A DNA stretch of 64,000 nucleotides from CAVXEH01 sp963805645. GTDB lineage: Bacteria > Chloroflexota > Limnocylindria > QHBO01. Where the stretch lies: positions 340,239-404,238 of the forward strand of contig CAWDVA010000006.1 in NCBI GenBank assembly GCA_963805645.1. Reading direction: 5' to 3'. The notes under the pieces were generated by a model. That model was not told where the DNA came from and made no database searches. It saw only the letters and a list, made by a program, of their open reading frames with translations. A program made the position numbers and the translations under genes. Below are positions 58,532-64,000 of this stretch, piece after piece. The stretch's first letter is position 1; each line of letters opens with the position of its first letter.

Positions 58532-59671
58532 GTGATGATCGTCGTCATCATCGCCGCCACGCTCACTACCATCCCGAACGTCTTCAGCTCCTTTGGCGAG
58601 GGATACACGTGGCTGGGCGTCGAGTACCTGGTCGTCATTCTGCTCGGCCCGATCATCCTCGCCGCCATCGGCGTTCGCCCGCGCTGGTTCGCGCCGCTCG
58701 TCAGCCTGATGTTCGTCGCGGCGTTCCTGGGTGGCATCTTCGAGACAACTGTCCTGGGCGGATTGGTGCCGTCCGGGCTGGCGATCATCTTCGGTGAGCT
58801 CGTCGTGCTGGGCGCGCTCATCGCCATTGGCCTGCGCGCGGCGATCTGGTGGACGCTGGCCTTCGTCGCGTCCATCGTGTACGCGCTGCTGATTCCGCAG
58901 CTCGTGGACCCCCTTTACCACCTGGCGGATCCCGCCAGCCAGGCCGCGTTCAACCTGATCGGCGGCGGAGTCCTGACGGTTGCCGCGCTCGCCTACTTCG
59001 TGCGCCAGCGCGACCGGTTCCAGCAGCGTTCCGACGACCTGCTGCACAACATCCTGCCCGAAGAGATCGCGGCGCAACTCAAGGAGGGCGGCGGCCTGAT
59101 CGCGGAGGACTTCGAGTCCGCCTCGGTGCTGTTCGCCGACGTGGTTGGCTTCACGCCGATGTCGGCCGGCATGCGCCCCGCCGAGCTGGTCGGGCTGTTG
59201 AACGAGCTGTTCACCCGCTTCGACGGCCACGTGGCCGCTCTGGGCCTGGAGAAGATCAAGACGGTGGGCGACGAGTACATGGTCGCCTCGGGCGTGCCGC
59301 GGCCGCGGCCGGACCACGCCCACGCCATCGCGGAGCTGGCCCTGCGCATCCGCGACGACGTTGCGGCCCACCCTGTCGGGGGGCACGGCCTCTCGCTGCG
59401 CATCGGCATCAGCTCCGGACCGGTGACGGCGGGCATCGTCGGCACCCACAAGTTCGCCTACGACCTGTGGGGCGACACCGTCAACACCGCCAGCCGCATG
59501 GAGTCCGAGGGCATTCCGGGGGCGATCCAGGTCAGCTCCTCGACCTGCGATCTGATCAGGGACGCCTACACCTGCGAGCCCCGCGGTACGATCGAGGTGA
59601 AGGGCAAGGGCGAGATGGAGACGTACCTGCTGGTGTCCCGAAGCGGCGCGCCGATGCCCGGGCCTGCCTGA
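58532..59671 (+). CDS. Membrane class III adenylate cyclase
   Basis: This 379-aa protein has five to six transmembrane helices (first ~155 residues), a linker LHNILPEEIAAQLKEGGGLIAEDFESASVLFADVVGF typical of LPxxIAxxL signalling helices, and a cyclase domain with both metal Asp residues (LFADVVGFT and KTVGDEYM), the substrate Lys in LEKIKTVGD, and the transition-state pair in YDLWGDTVNTASRMES. All catalytic residues are present, so cAMP synthesis is expected. GTG 58532 and ATG 58535 are alternative starts with no clear ribosome site. Confidence 0.88.
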   Translation: MMIVVIIAATLTTIPNVFSSFGEGYTWLGVEYLVVILLGPIILAAIGVRPRWFAPLVSLMFVAAFLGGIFETTVLGGLVPSGLAIIFGELVVLGALIAIGLRAAIWWTLAFVASIVYALLIPQLVDPLYHLADPASQAAFNLIGGGVLTVAALAYFVRQRDRFQQRSDDLLHNILPEEIAAQLKEGGGLIAEDFESASVLFADVVGFTPMSAGMRPAELVGLLNELFTRFDGHVAALGLEKIKTVGDEYMVASGVPRPRPDHAHAIAELALRIRDDVAAHPVGGHGLSLRIGISSGPVTAGIVGTHKFAYDLWGDTVNTASRMESEGIPGAIQVSSSTCDLIRDAYTCEPRGTIEVKGKGEMETYLLVSRSGAPMPGPA

Positions 59672-59686
59672 GATGATCGCGCTGGG

Positions 59687-59734
59687 TGCTGGAGCCGAAG
59701 GTGGGATTCGAACCCACGACCGTCGGTTTACGAA
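59687..59734. repeat. Left attachment site: displaced 3' half of tRNA-Thr
   Basis: Exact copy of 63823-63870 on the same strand. The match stops at the 5' edge of the tRNA anticodon loop, includes the encoded CCA, and extends 3 nt beyond it. The remaining tRNA half is absent, so this copy cannot make a tRNA. Confidence 0.9.
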
Positions 59735-59841
59735 TCTGCTTGAGCCGCATCTGTGGGGGTCCGCCATCGTCCGCATCTGCATCGCCAGCGTGCTCTTGCA
59801 GTGCCGAGTGTCCACTGGCGCCCCCCTGTGTCCGTGACCGC

Positions 59842-59861
59842 GGGCGTCAGTAGGGGCGTCA
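59842..59861. repeat. Paired GGGCGTCA boxes, left end of the island
   Basis: GGGCGTCA-N4-GGGCGTCA, 12-bp pitch, about 108 bp inside the left attachment repeat. The same paired arrangement with the same pitch and orientation occurs at the right end (63747-63766). Could be recombinase arm or accessory-protein sites (inference). Confidence 0.5.
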
Positions 59862-59887
59862 CTGGCCAGAGCTCAGTGTGAGCGACA

Positions 59888-59893
59888 TATGAT
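59888..59893 (+). promoter_or_regulatory. -10 box TATGAT for the 312-aa island gene
   Basis: TATGAT in an AT-richer stretch predicts a start near 59900, giving a ~44-nt leader to the ATG at 59944. Confidence 0.4.
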
Positions 59894-59943
59894 TGGAAAA
59901 CTGACCACTCTGCAAGCGGGAAGCCACTGAAACGACGGGGGAC

Positions 59944-60882
59944 ATGAAACCGCCGACGGATATCTTGATAGCTGCGCGGGACTCTCGGGGACCGTTCTTC
60001 AAGCTCGTCCGGCTGAAGATTGCACGTGACAACAGCTACTCGGTGATGGTTCCGTACCATCCGGCGAAGTCTGGGGTGCTCCTCAAGATCCAGATGCCGA
60101 GGGTCGTGATCCGGCCTGGAGTAGGACGGGGCAAGGTTCTCGCAGGCTGCCGAGTCTCTGCGCCAGTGAAACTCTCAGTCCACTGGAGCGGCTTCGTTCA
60201 GTTCTCGTCCGCAGGACCGACGAAGATCCGATCTGGCATATCGAGACCCTGGAGCCTGCCGAAAGGCCTCGGCCTGCACTCTGTGCCTATGGTGGAACCG
60301 ATAGAAACGGGGCCAGTCTGGAGCGTGGATTTCTACGACATCGGGGAGTGCAGGCAACTGGGTGAGACGAAGCGCGGCATGCGGGTCATCAAGTTCTCGA
60401 ATCCGGAGTACTTCGAGCGGGACGAGCATCAGTTCTTCCGCGGCTCGCACGCGTACCGCGTGGAAGGGTTCCTCTTCCCACGCGCAGTCCGCAGCGAAGC
60501 GGTTTACCGATCCGGCAAGGGATGGGTGCTCGACCGACCATATTCATCGCTCCGCCCAGACTGGCCCGTTCAGTTCCGCGTCGTTGATCTCCCGACGTCG
60601 GAGGTATTTCTCGGGATTCTCATCAGCCGATACCACATTGCCCGGTCGAGTGGGTCCGGCTACTCGATGGGCAGCCAGAAAGATCTGACGGAGACCATGG
60701 GGCTCGTGGCTTTGTACCCGGAGCAGTCATGGACCGGCTACGAGCGACTGCCTCGCATCGAGTGGGGCGAGATAGCGCCGTCGCCCGCCTCCGTGACAGA
60801 AGCCGACACCGCCCTGCTCTTCGATCCGATCAGCGACCTTCCTCCCTTCCCCATCTACCGCCACGTAGACAAGACCCACTGA
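59944..60882 (+). CDS. Unrecognised 312-aa island protein
   Basis: This soluble protein has no signal peptide and no membrane helix. It is mostly beta-rich with many aromatics: VRLKIARDNSYSVMVPYHPAKSGVLLKIQMPRV near the start, then VKLSVHWSGFVQFSSAGPTKIRSG, GPVWSVDFYDIGECRQ, and a C-terminal acidic segment. I do not recognise the family. The codon use (more A and T in third positions) differs from neighbouring chromosomal genes, in line with transfer. It is the first cargo gene inside the left attachment site, transcribed toward the island centre. Confidence 0.6.
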   Translation: MKPPTDILIAARDSRGPFFKLVRLKIARDNSYSVMVPYHPAKSGVLLKIQMPRVVIRPGVGRGKVLAGCRVSAPVKLSVHWSGFVQFSSAGPTKIRSGISRPWSLPKGLGLHSVPMVEPIETGPVWSVDFYDIGECRQLGETKRGMRVIKFSNPEYFERDEHQFFRGSHAYRVEGFLFPRAVRSEAVYRSGKGWVLDRPYSSLRPDWPVQFRVVDLPTSEVFLGILISRYHIARSSGSGYSMGSQKDLTETMGLVALYPEQSWTGYERLPRIEWGEIAPSPASVTEADTALLFDPISDLPPFPIYRHVDKTH

Positions 60883-61071
60883 CCGCGGTGCGAACTACCC
60901 GGTGAGGGGGCAGGTCAGCTCGGGCGTCAACGGCTGCGAATCTGGTTGGTGACCGGCCGTTGCCTACGCGTAGACAAAGAGGTCAATGGCGGGTTCGAGG
61001 GGCCCTGGGCCTGTGAGGCATGAGCCTCCCCGCGTACAGGGAATGGGACACCCAGCGTCCGTGTGTCCGGG
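60883..61071. other. Convergent intergenic gap in the island
   Basis: 189 bp between two convergent genes. It holds one single GGGCGTCA box (60922-60929) and the GC palindrome GGGGCCC near 61000, but no convincing gene. Confidence 0.5.
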
Positions 61072-62139
61072 CTATCGCCACCAGTACCACGGGCCGGTGT
61101 ACGGGAACTTGGCTGACCAGTTTGCCTCGGAAGCGTCGAACGCAGCTTGCGCTGCGCCGAGATCGCTGGCCCACTTGTCAATAATCTGGCTAGCCGCCGA
61201 GCACGGATGCTCAGCGAGGCGCATGCCGAGCCCGTTTGGATCGACTCCCAAGAGGTAGTCCTGGAAGATGAGGACATGCTGCTCCTCGTGCCATGCAATG
61301 TGAGCCAGGACCTTGCGCCACCAATCAAGAAGGATCTTCGGTACGCGAGCTGGGCTCGTCCATTGGGGCATCGTGATGCGGTAAGTCACGTTCTCGGTCA
61401 ATCCCTTCAACGTGCACGTACCCTGCGCGTCATACGTGTAGACGGGTTGGATGCTGCTCCAACCGAGCGGCTCCGTGTAAGCCAGAGCATCGTGGGGCGC
61501 TGCGCCAGTAGTCGGCGCGGGCAGGTTCCTTGTTGCCGAGTCATCGAGCTCGGACGGATTGCGGAAAGAAACGGCGTAATAGCGCACGCTGGCACCGGCC
61601 ACCGAAGCCGTCAGTCGCGGTAGCCCGACCATGGCGAGGCCCGGCTGCGCGTCGGCTGTCATCTCGGGCGTAGGCACTAGTGTGGGTGTCGGGGCGACGG
61701 TAGGAAGTGGCGGTCCAGTTGTCAGGAGCACCCATCCGACCTGAACGTCCCATGGTCGCGTTAGGAGGCTTGGGTAGCGATCACGATTCCACCATGCCAA
61801 TTCGTCGGGGGTGACACCCAACAGGGATGCAATGCCTGGGAGATTGTCCCCGGGGCGGATGACCCACTCCCCCGCCGGTTGCGTTGGCTGCGTTGTGGGG
61901 CGAAGGGTCGGCGACGGTGACGCCAAGACAACGAAGGCCGCGGGAGAAGGAGTCTGGGCGCCGTGTGTCGCGAGCCAAGCGCTCGTCGCCGACCCAAGAA
62001 CGAGGATGGCGATTGCGAGAACGAGCGCGATACGAAGGAGGGGCGACGTGTCCTGCGGCAGCTCGTATCCACATGCCCAGCAGCGCCGCGCGAACTGCGA
62101 CAAAGGTTGGCCGCAGTTTGGGCAACGGAATGCGCTCAC
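61072..62139 (-). CDS. Zinc ribbon - TM - LysM - DUF922-like HEEQH protein
   Basis: This 355-aa protein has a zinc ribbon (CPNCG at 6-10, CWACG at 20-24), one transmembrane helix (about 35-57), a P/T linker, a LysM module (EWVIRPGDNLPGIASLLGVTPDELAWWNRD, about 91-140), a second P/T linker, and a C-terminal domain with HEEQH at 284-288. That HExxH and the flanking sequence resemble DUF922, a putative zinc peptidase. The layout puts the ribbon inside the cell and LysM plus peptidase outside, on peptidoglycan. The GTG at 62139 begins on VSAFRCPNCG. Confidence 0.75.
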   Translation of the reverse strand: MSAFRCPNCGQPLSQFARRCWACGYELPQDTSPLLRIALVLAIAILVLGSATSAWLATHGAQTPSPAAFVVLASPSPTLRPTTQPTQPAGEWVIRPGDNLPGIASLLGVTPDELAWWNRDRYPSLLTRPWDVQVGWVLLTTGPPLPTVAPTPTLVPTPEMTADAQPGLAMVGLPRLTASVAGASVRYYAVSFRNPSELDDSATRNLPAPTTGAAPHDALAYTEPLGWSSIQPVYTYDAQGTCTLKGLTENVTYRITMPQWTSPARVPKILLDWWRKVLAHIAWHEEQHVLIFQDYLLGVDPNGLGMRLAEHPCSAASQIIDKWASDLGAAQAAFDASEANWSAKFPYTGPWYWWR

Positions 62140-62271
62140 GACCAACGTGACCCCCGTAGCTGAAAGAGCGCCGTTAGGCGCCCTCAGTCTCGCACGGCTG
62201 CCAATGGGCCGGGCCGCCCAGCATCCGCGGGGAGGTCGGCAATCCGGCTTCGTACGCGCCGGATATCGGAT

Positions 62272-62300
62272 TGACAAATGGCATGATGCAGAATAGTATT
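62272..62300 (+). promoter_or_regulatory. Near-consensus promoter of the Fic gene
   Basis: TTGACA (62272-62277), 17-nt spacer, TAGTAT (62295-62300). It is the most E. coli sigma70-like promoter in the window and unlike the leaderless chromosomal ones. Transcription would start near 62307, leaving ~45 nt to the ATG at 62352. Confidence 0.75.
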
Positions 62301-62306
62301 CTGCAG
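62288..62306. promoter_or_regulatory. 19-bp perfect palindrome overlapping the Fic -10 box
   Basis: TGCAGAATAGTATTCTGCA is a perfect inverted repeat around a central G and contains the whole -10 hexamer. Such placement is typical of an operator; the repressor is unknown, with the C-terminal winged helix of the Fic protein itself a candidate (inference). A second inverted repeat, TAGTT-AATC-AACTA, lies at 62316-62329. Confidence 0.7.
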
Positions 62307-62351
62307 CATGCTGCTAGTTAATCAACTAACCTGCGCGTACGGGGTTAAACC

Positions 62352-63512
62352 ATGACGCTCTTCCATGTTCCACAACTGACCGATGCGGAAGGCGCCGTCG
62401 TGGACCGGGTTGAGGAACTCCGGCAGGGCTTGCGGTATCAGGTCACCCAGACACCGCGGCGCTGGACGGGCTCGCTCCGCCGGGTGATGTTCGCGCGAGC
62501 TATCCAAGGATCGAACACGATCGAGGGATACAACGTCACCCTCGCCGACGCCATCGCCGTAGCCGAGGGCGAGGAGCCATTGGAGGCAGCTGAGGAGACG
62601 CGACTCGCCGTGAGCGGCTACAGGGATGCCATGACCTATGTTCTCCAGCTTGCAACCAGCCCAGCGTTCGAATACAGCGACGGCCTCCTCAATAGCCTCC
62701 ACTTCATGATGCTCAAATACGACATGACGAAGGGACCCGGACTCTTCCGCCTCGGCCCTGTATACGTTCGCCGCGAGCCTCCGGGCGAGATCGTCTACGA
62801 GGGGCCACCCGCCGAAGACGCCCCTCCCTTGATGCGCGAGCTCATCTTGGAGCTCAACGGTAAGCAAGACCTACCAGTCATGATTCGTGCTGCGATGGCG
62901 CACTTGAATCTCGTGATGATCCACCCTTACCGGGATGGAAACGGGCGCATGGCCCGAATCCTGCAATCGCTTGTCATGTCGCGCGATGGGATTCTCACGC
63001 CCGAATTCGCCAGCATCGAGGAGTACTTGGGGAGAAGCACTCAGCCGTACTACGACGTTCTCGGCCAAGTTGGAGCCGGTAGCTGGCAACCGTGGCGCGA
63101 TCCGCATCCCTGGATTCGATTCTGCCTGACTGCTCACTTCCGGCAGGCTCGAATCCTGATGAGACGAGTTCGGCAATATGAGCGGCTTTGGGGCGTGATT
63201 TCGACGGAGGTAGAACGACTGGGACTGCCGGAGCGCGCGTCCTTCGCACTGTTCGATGCCGCTCAACGGTTTCGCGTTCGGAACGGCGCGTACCGCCGCG
63301 ATGCGGAGATATCCGAATACGCTGGTGGCCGAGATCTGAAGGCGCTCGTCTCAGCGGACCTGCTCGAGCCGAAAGGCGAGAAGCGAGGCCGCTACTACGT
63401 CGCGACTGAGCGTCTAGCAGGACTCACGCAGTCGGTTTGGGAGCAAGAGCGGTCAGCCGAGCTGGAGGACCCCTTCGAGGCCGTCCAGCAGAGACTGCCG
63501 CTTCCGGGCTGA
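62352..63512 (+). CDS. Class II Fic-domain protein with C-terminal winged helix
   Basis: This 386-aa protein has the Fic core HPYRDGNGRMAR (191-202), with catalytic His191 and the phosphate-anchor loop, and an N-terminal inhibitory motif S-x-x-x-E-G (S54...E58-G59) in IQGSNTIEGYNVT, which defines class II Fic proteins that need release of inhibition to AMPylate. After the Fic fold, residues ~280-370 look like a winged helix (RDAEISEYAGGRDLKALVSADLLEPKGEKRGRYYVATERL), common in Fic/DOC proteins of mobile elements. A well-formed promoter with an operator precedes it. Target unknown. Confidence 0.9.
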   Translation: MTLFHVPQLTDAEGAVVDRVEELRQGLRYQVTQTPRRWTGSLRRVMFARAIQGSNTIEGYNVTLADAIAVAEGEEPLEAAEETRLAVSGYRDAMTYVLQLATSPAFEYSDGLLNSLHFMMLKYDMTKGPGLFRLGPVYVRREPPGEIVYEGPPAEDAPPLMRELILELNGKQDLPVMIRAAMAHLNLVMIHPYRDGNGRMARILQSLVMSRDGILTPEFASIEEYLGRSTQPYYDVLGQVGAGSWQPWRDPHPWIRFCLTAHFRQARILMRRVRQYERLWGVISTEVERLGLPERASFALFDAAQRFRVRNGAYRRDAEISEYAGGRDLKALVSADLLEPKGEKRGRYYVATERLAGLTQSVWEQERSAELEDPFEAVQQRLPLPG

Positions 63513-63605
63513 ACTGCAGGGATCGGCCTGCTCATAGGCGCCATTGCTTCGTTGCCGGAGCTACCTGATGAGTCCCGATGCACCGGGTCTGACCGTTGGT
63601 TGACG

Positions 63606-63731
63606 TTAATTGCGCATGTCGTCCAGCAGTTCCTCTATCTCCTCGCGAGGAATCTCGCTGGGCAACCACGAGAATCGCGGGTAAGGTGGATGGAGGGTTC
63701 CGCGGATCGGTCGTCGCGTGCGAACGCCCAT
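63606..63731 (-). CDS. Possible 41-aa remnant
   Basis: A short minus-strand frame from ATG 63731 ends with PSEIPREEIEELLDDMRN, an acidic helix that looks protein-like. There is no Shine-Dalgarno sequence or -10 box at the right distance, and the N-terminal part is not protein-like, so it may be the tail of a lost gene (for example a recombinase) or chance. Confidence 0.2.
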   Translation of the reverse strand: MGVRTRRPIRGTLHPPYPRFSWLPSEIPREEIEELLDDMRN

Positions 63732-63746
63732 TGATGCGCGGCTGCC

Positions 63747-63766
63747 GGGCGTCAATCGGGGCGTCA
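63747..63766. repeat. Paired GGGCGTCA boxes, right end of the island
   Basis: Same GGGCGTCA-N4-GGGCGTCA pair, same orientation and 12-bp pitch as at 59842-59861, here 56 bp inside the right attachment repeat. Confidence 0.5.
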
Positions 63767-63822
63767 AATCGCACAGGCGATCGGTGCCCAGCGGCCCCAA
63801 ATGCGCCGGCTCGTGCTCAGGA

Positions 63823-63870
63823 TGCTGGAGCCGAAGGTGGGATTCGAACCCACGACCGTCGGTTTACGAA
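63823..63870. repeat. Right attachment site within tRNA-Thr
   Basis: The 48-bp sequence shared exactly with 59687-59734; it covers the tRNA from the anticodon loop through the encoded CCA plus 3 nt. Confidence 0.9.
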
Positions 63871-63900
63871 ACCGATGCTCTACCCCTGAGCTACTTCGGC
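63826..63900 (-). tRNA. tRNA-Thr (CGT)
   Basis: Minus-strand cloverleaf: acceptor GCCGAAG/CTTCGGC, D arm with AGCTCAGGGGTAGAGC, anticodon stem TCGGT/ACCGA with loop TTCGTAA (anticodon CGT, 63866-63868), T arm GTGGG-TTCGAAT-CCCAC, discriminator T and encoded CCA. Intact, and the integration target of the island. Confidence 0.96.
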
Positions 63901-63916
63901 CAGATCGCGAGGCCGG

Positions 63917-63922
63917 ATTCTA
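63917..63922 (-). promoter_or_regulatory. -10 box TAGAAT for tRNA-Thr
   Basis: Minus-strand TAGAAT lies 16 nt before the mature tRNA 5' end. Confidence 0.5.
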
Positions 63923-64000
63923 GCAGTCCGTCTGGGAAGAGGCGACCGCCGCCACGGCTCGCGGCCGAGCGGCGGTCGATCGTGCGCCATCGGCTTGGCG

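Larger units (their letters stand above)
63513..63825. other. Right-end island region without a convincing gene
   Basis: About 310 bp between fic and the tRNA. It holds the right paired GGGCGTCA boxes and the attachment repeat. On the minus strand 63606-63731 could encode a 41-aa peptide ending EEIEELLDDMRN, but with no ribosome site; it may be a remnant. Confidence 0.45.
59687..63870. mobile_element. Putative integrative element in the 3' half of tRNA-Thr(CGT)
   Basis: The segment is bounded by an exact 48-bp direct repeat, 59687-59734 and 63823-63870. The right copy is part of the intact tRNA-Thr; the left copy is the displaced 3' half. This is the standard footprint of a tyrosine-recombinase element that enters a tRNA and restores it. 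The ~4.1 kb between has visibly lower GC than its surroundings, especially around 62270-62340, and holds three good genes. No integrase, relaxase or replication gene is present, so it is non-autonomous, a satellite, or has lost its integrase. Confidence 0.8.

Noticed and set aside
59556..59750. Short minus-strand frame with VVGSNPTFGS
   Set aside because: It is translation of the displaced tRNA half, not a protein.
60927..61328. A 133-codon minus-strand frame
   Set aside because: It overlaps the C-terminal coding part of the LysM/HEEQH gene in another frame and has no family pattern or ribosome site.
59735..63822. An integrase or transposase gene inside the island
   Set aside because: No frame shows the tyrosine-recombinase R...HxxR...Y set, a serine-recombinase start or a DDE pattern.
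63596..63889. Short frame across the tRNA with the peptide EGGIRTHDRRF
   Set aside because: This peptide is the well-known spurious translation of a tRNA T arm and anticodon region; the tRNA explains the sequence.

Overview
The window is very GC-rich bacterial chromosome with tightly packed genes, many 4-base ATGA or TGATG overlaps, GTG starts and proline/threonine-rich extracellular tails. The gene set (YkoEDC-type thiamin transporter, PASTA kinase, fused Zn-ribbon/cyclase/ATPase signalling protein, Ku with ATP-dependent ligases, small sulfite-oxidase-like protein, GIDE-domain protein) together with many -10 boxes placed 6-10 nt before start codons fits a Chloroflexota lineage (possibly Limnocylindria-like). 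That placement is inference from gene style only; there is no rRNA or marker phylogeny here.

Layout. 1-3.9 kb: a YhaN/YhaO-type (SbcC/SbcD-like) nuclease pair on the minus strand, the ATPase cut by the left edge. 4-7.1 kb: two tiny membrane proteins, a peroxiredoxin, an alpha/beta-hydrolase-fold protein without the usual serine, and a divergent FAD oxidoreductase. 7.2-10.9 kb: a minus-strand thiamin operon with a TPP riboswitch and terminator, thiamin pyrophosphokinase, and the S, fused-ATPase and T parts of an ECF transporter. 10.9-14.1 kb: a YbaK-like deacylase convergent with a secreted-protein operon (beta-propeller, M23 peptidase, lipoprotein). 14.2-23.3 kb: GIDE protein, a large HTH-GAF4-GGDEF-degenerate-HD protein, a lipoprotein, and a WYL regulator/CYTH/O-antigen-ligase-like run. 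23.4-29 kb: Ku with a ligase-like protein lacking the catalytic lysine, a response regulator and NERD-like membrane protein, and a complete ATP-dependent DNA ligase. 29-37.7 kb: molybdenum oxidoreductase, tRNA-Glu, galU, PASTA kinase, thioredoxin, a two-CW protein and folC-folP-folB. 37.7-44 kb: two-component system plus HtrA protease, ribosomal protein L25, and an orphan DppBC permease pair. 44-59.7 kb: small membrane and metal-binding-type proteins, deacetylase, glycosyltransferase, second YbaK-like protein, cyclase-ATPase, two large secreted Ig-like proteins, amidohydrolase, threonine-aldolase-like enzyme and a membrane adenylate cyclase.

59.7-63.9 kb is the clearest foreign segment. An intact tRNA-Thr(CGT) on the minus strand (63826-63900) and a 48-bp exact copy of its 3' half (59687-59734) bracket about 4.1 kb of less GC-rich DNA. 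It carries an unrecognised 312-aa protein, a zinc-ribbon/TM/LysM/HEEQH (DUF922-like) protein, and a class II Fic protein with a near-consensus promoter whose -10 box lies inside a perfect 19-bp palindrome. Paired GGGCGTCA boxes of identical 12-bp pitch lie near both ends. No recombinase gene is visible, so this looks like a non-autonomous or decayed integrative element and is the best candidate here for an undescribed system.

Functional links: the TPP riboswitch ties thiamin salvage and activation together; folC/folP/folB are consecutive folate steps; the YhaN/YhaO pair, Ku and the two ligases are DNA-repair modules; c-di-GMP and cAMP-type cyclases, a Ser/Thr kinase and a two-component system make the window rich in signalling.
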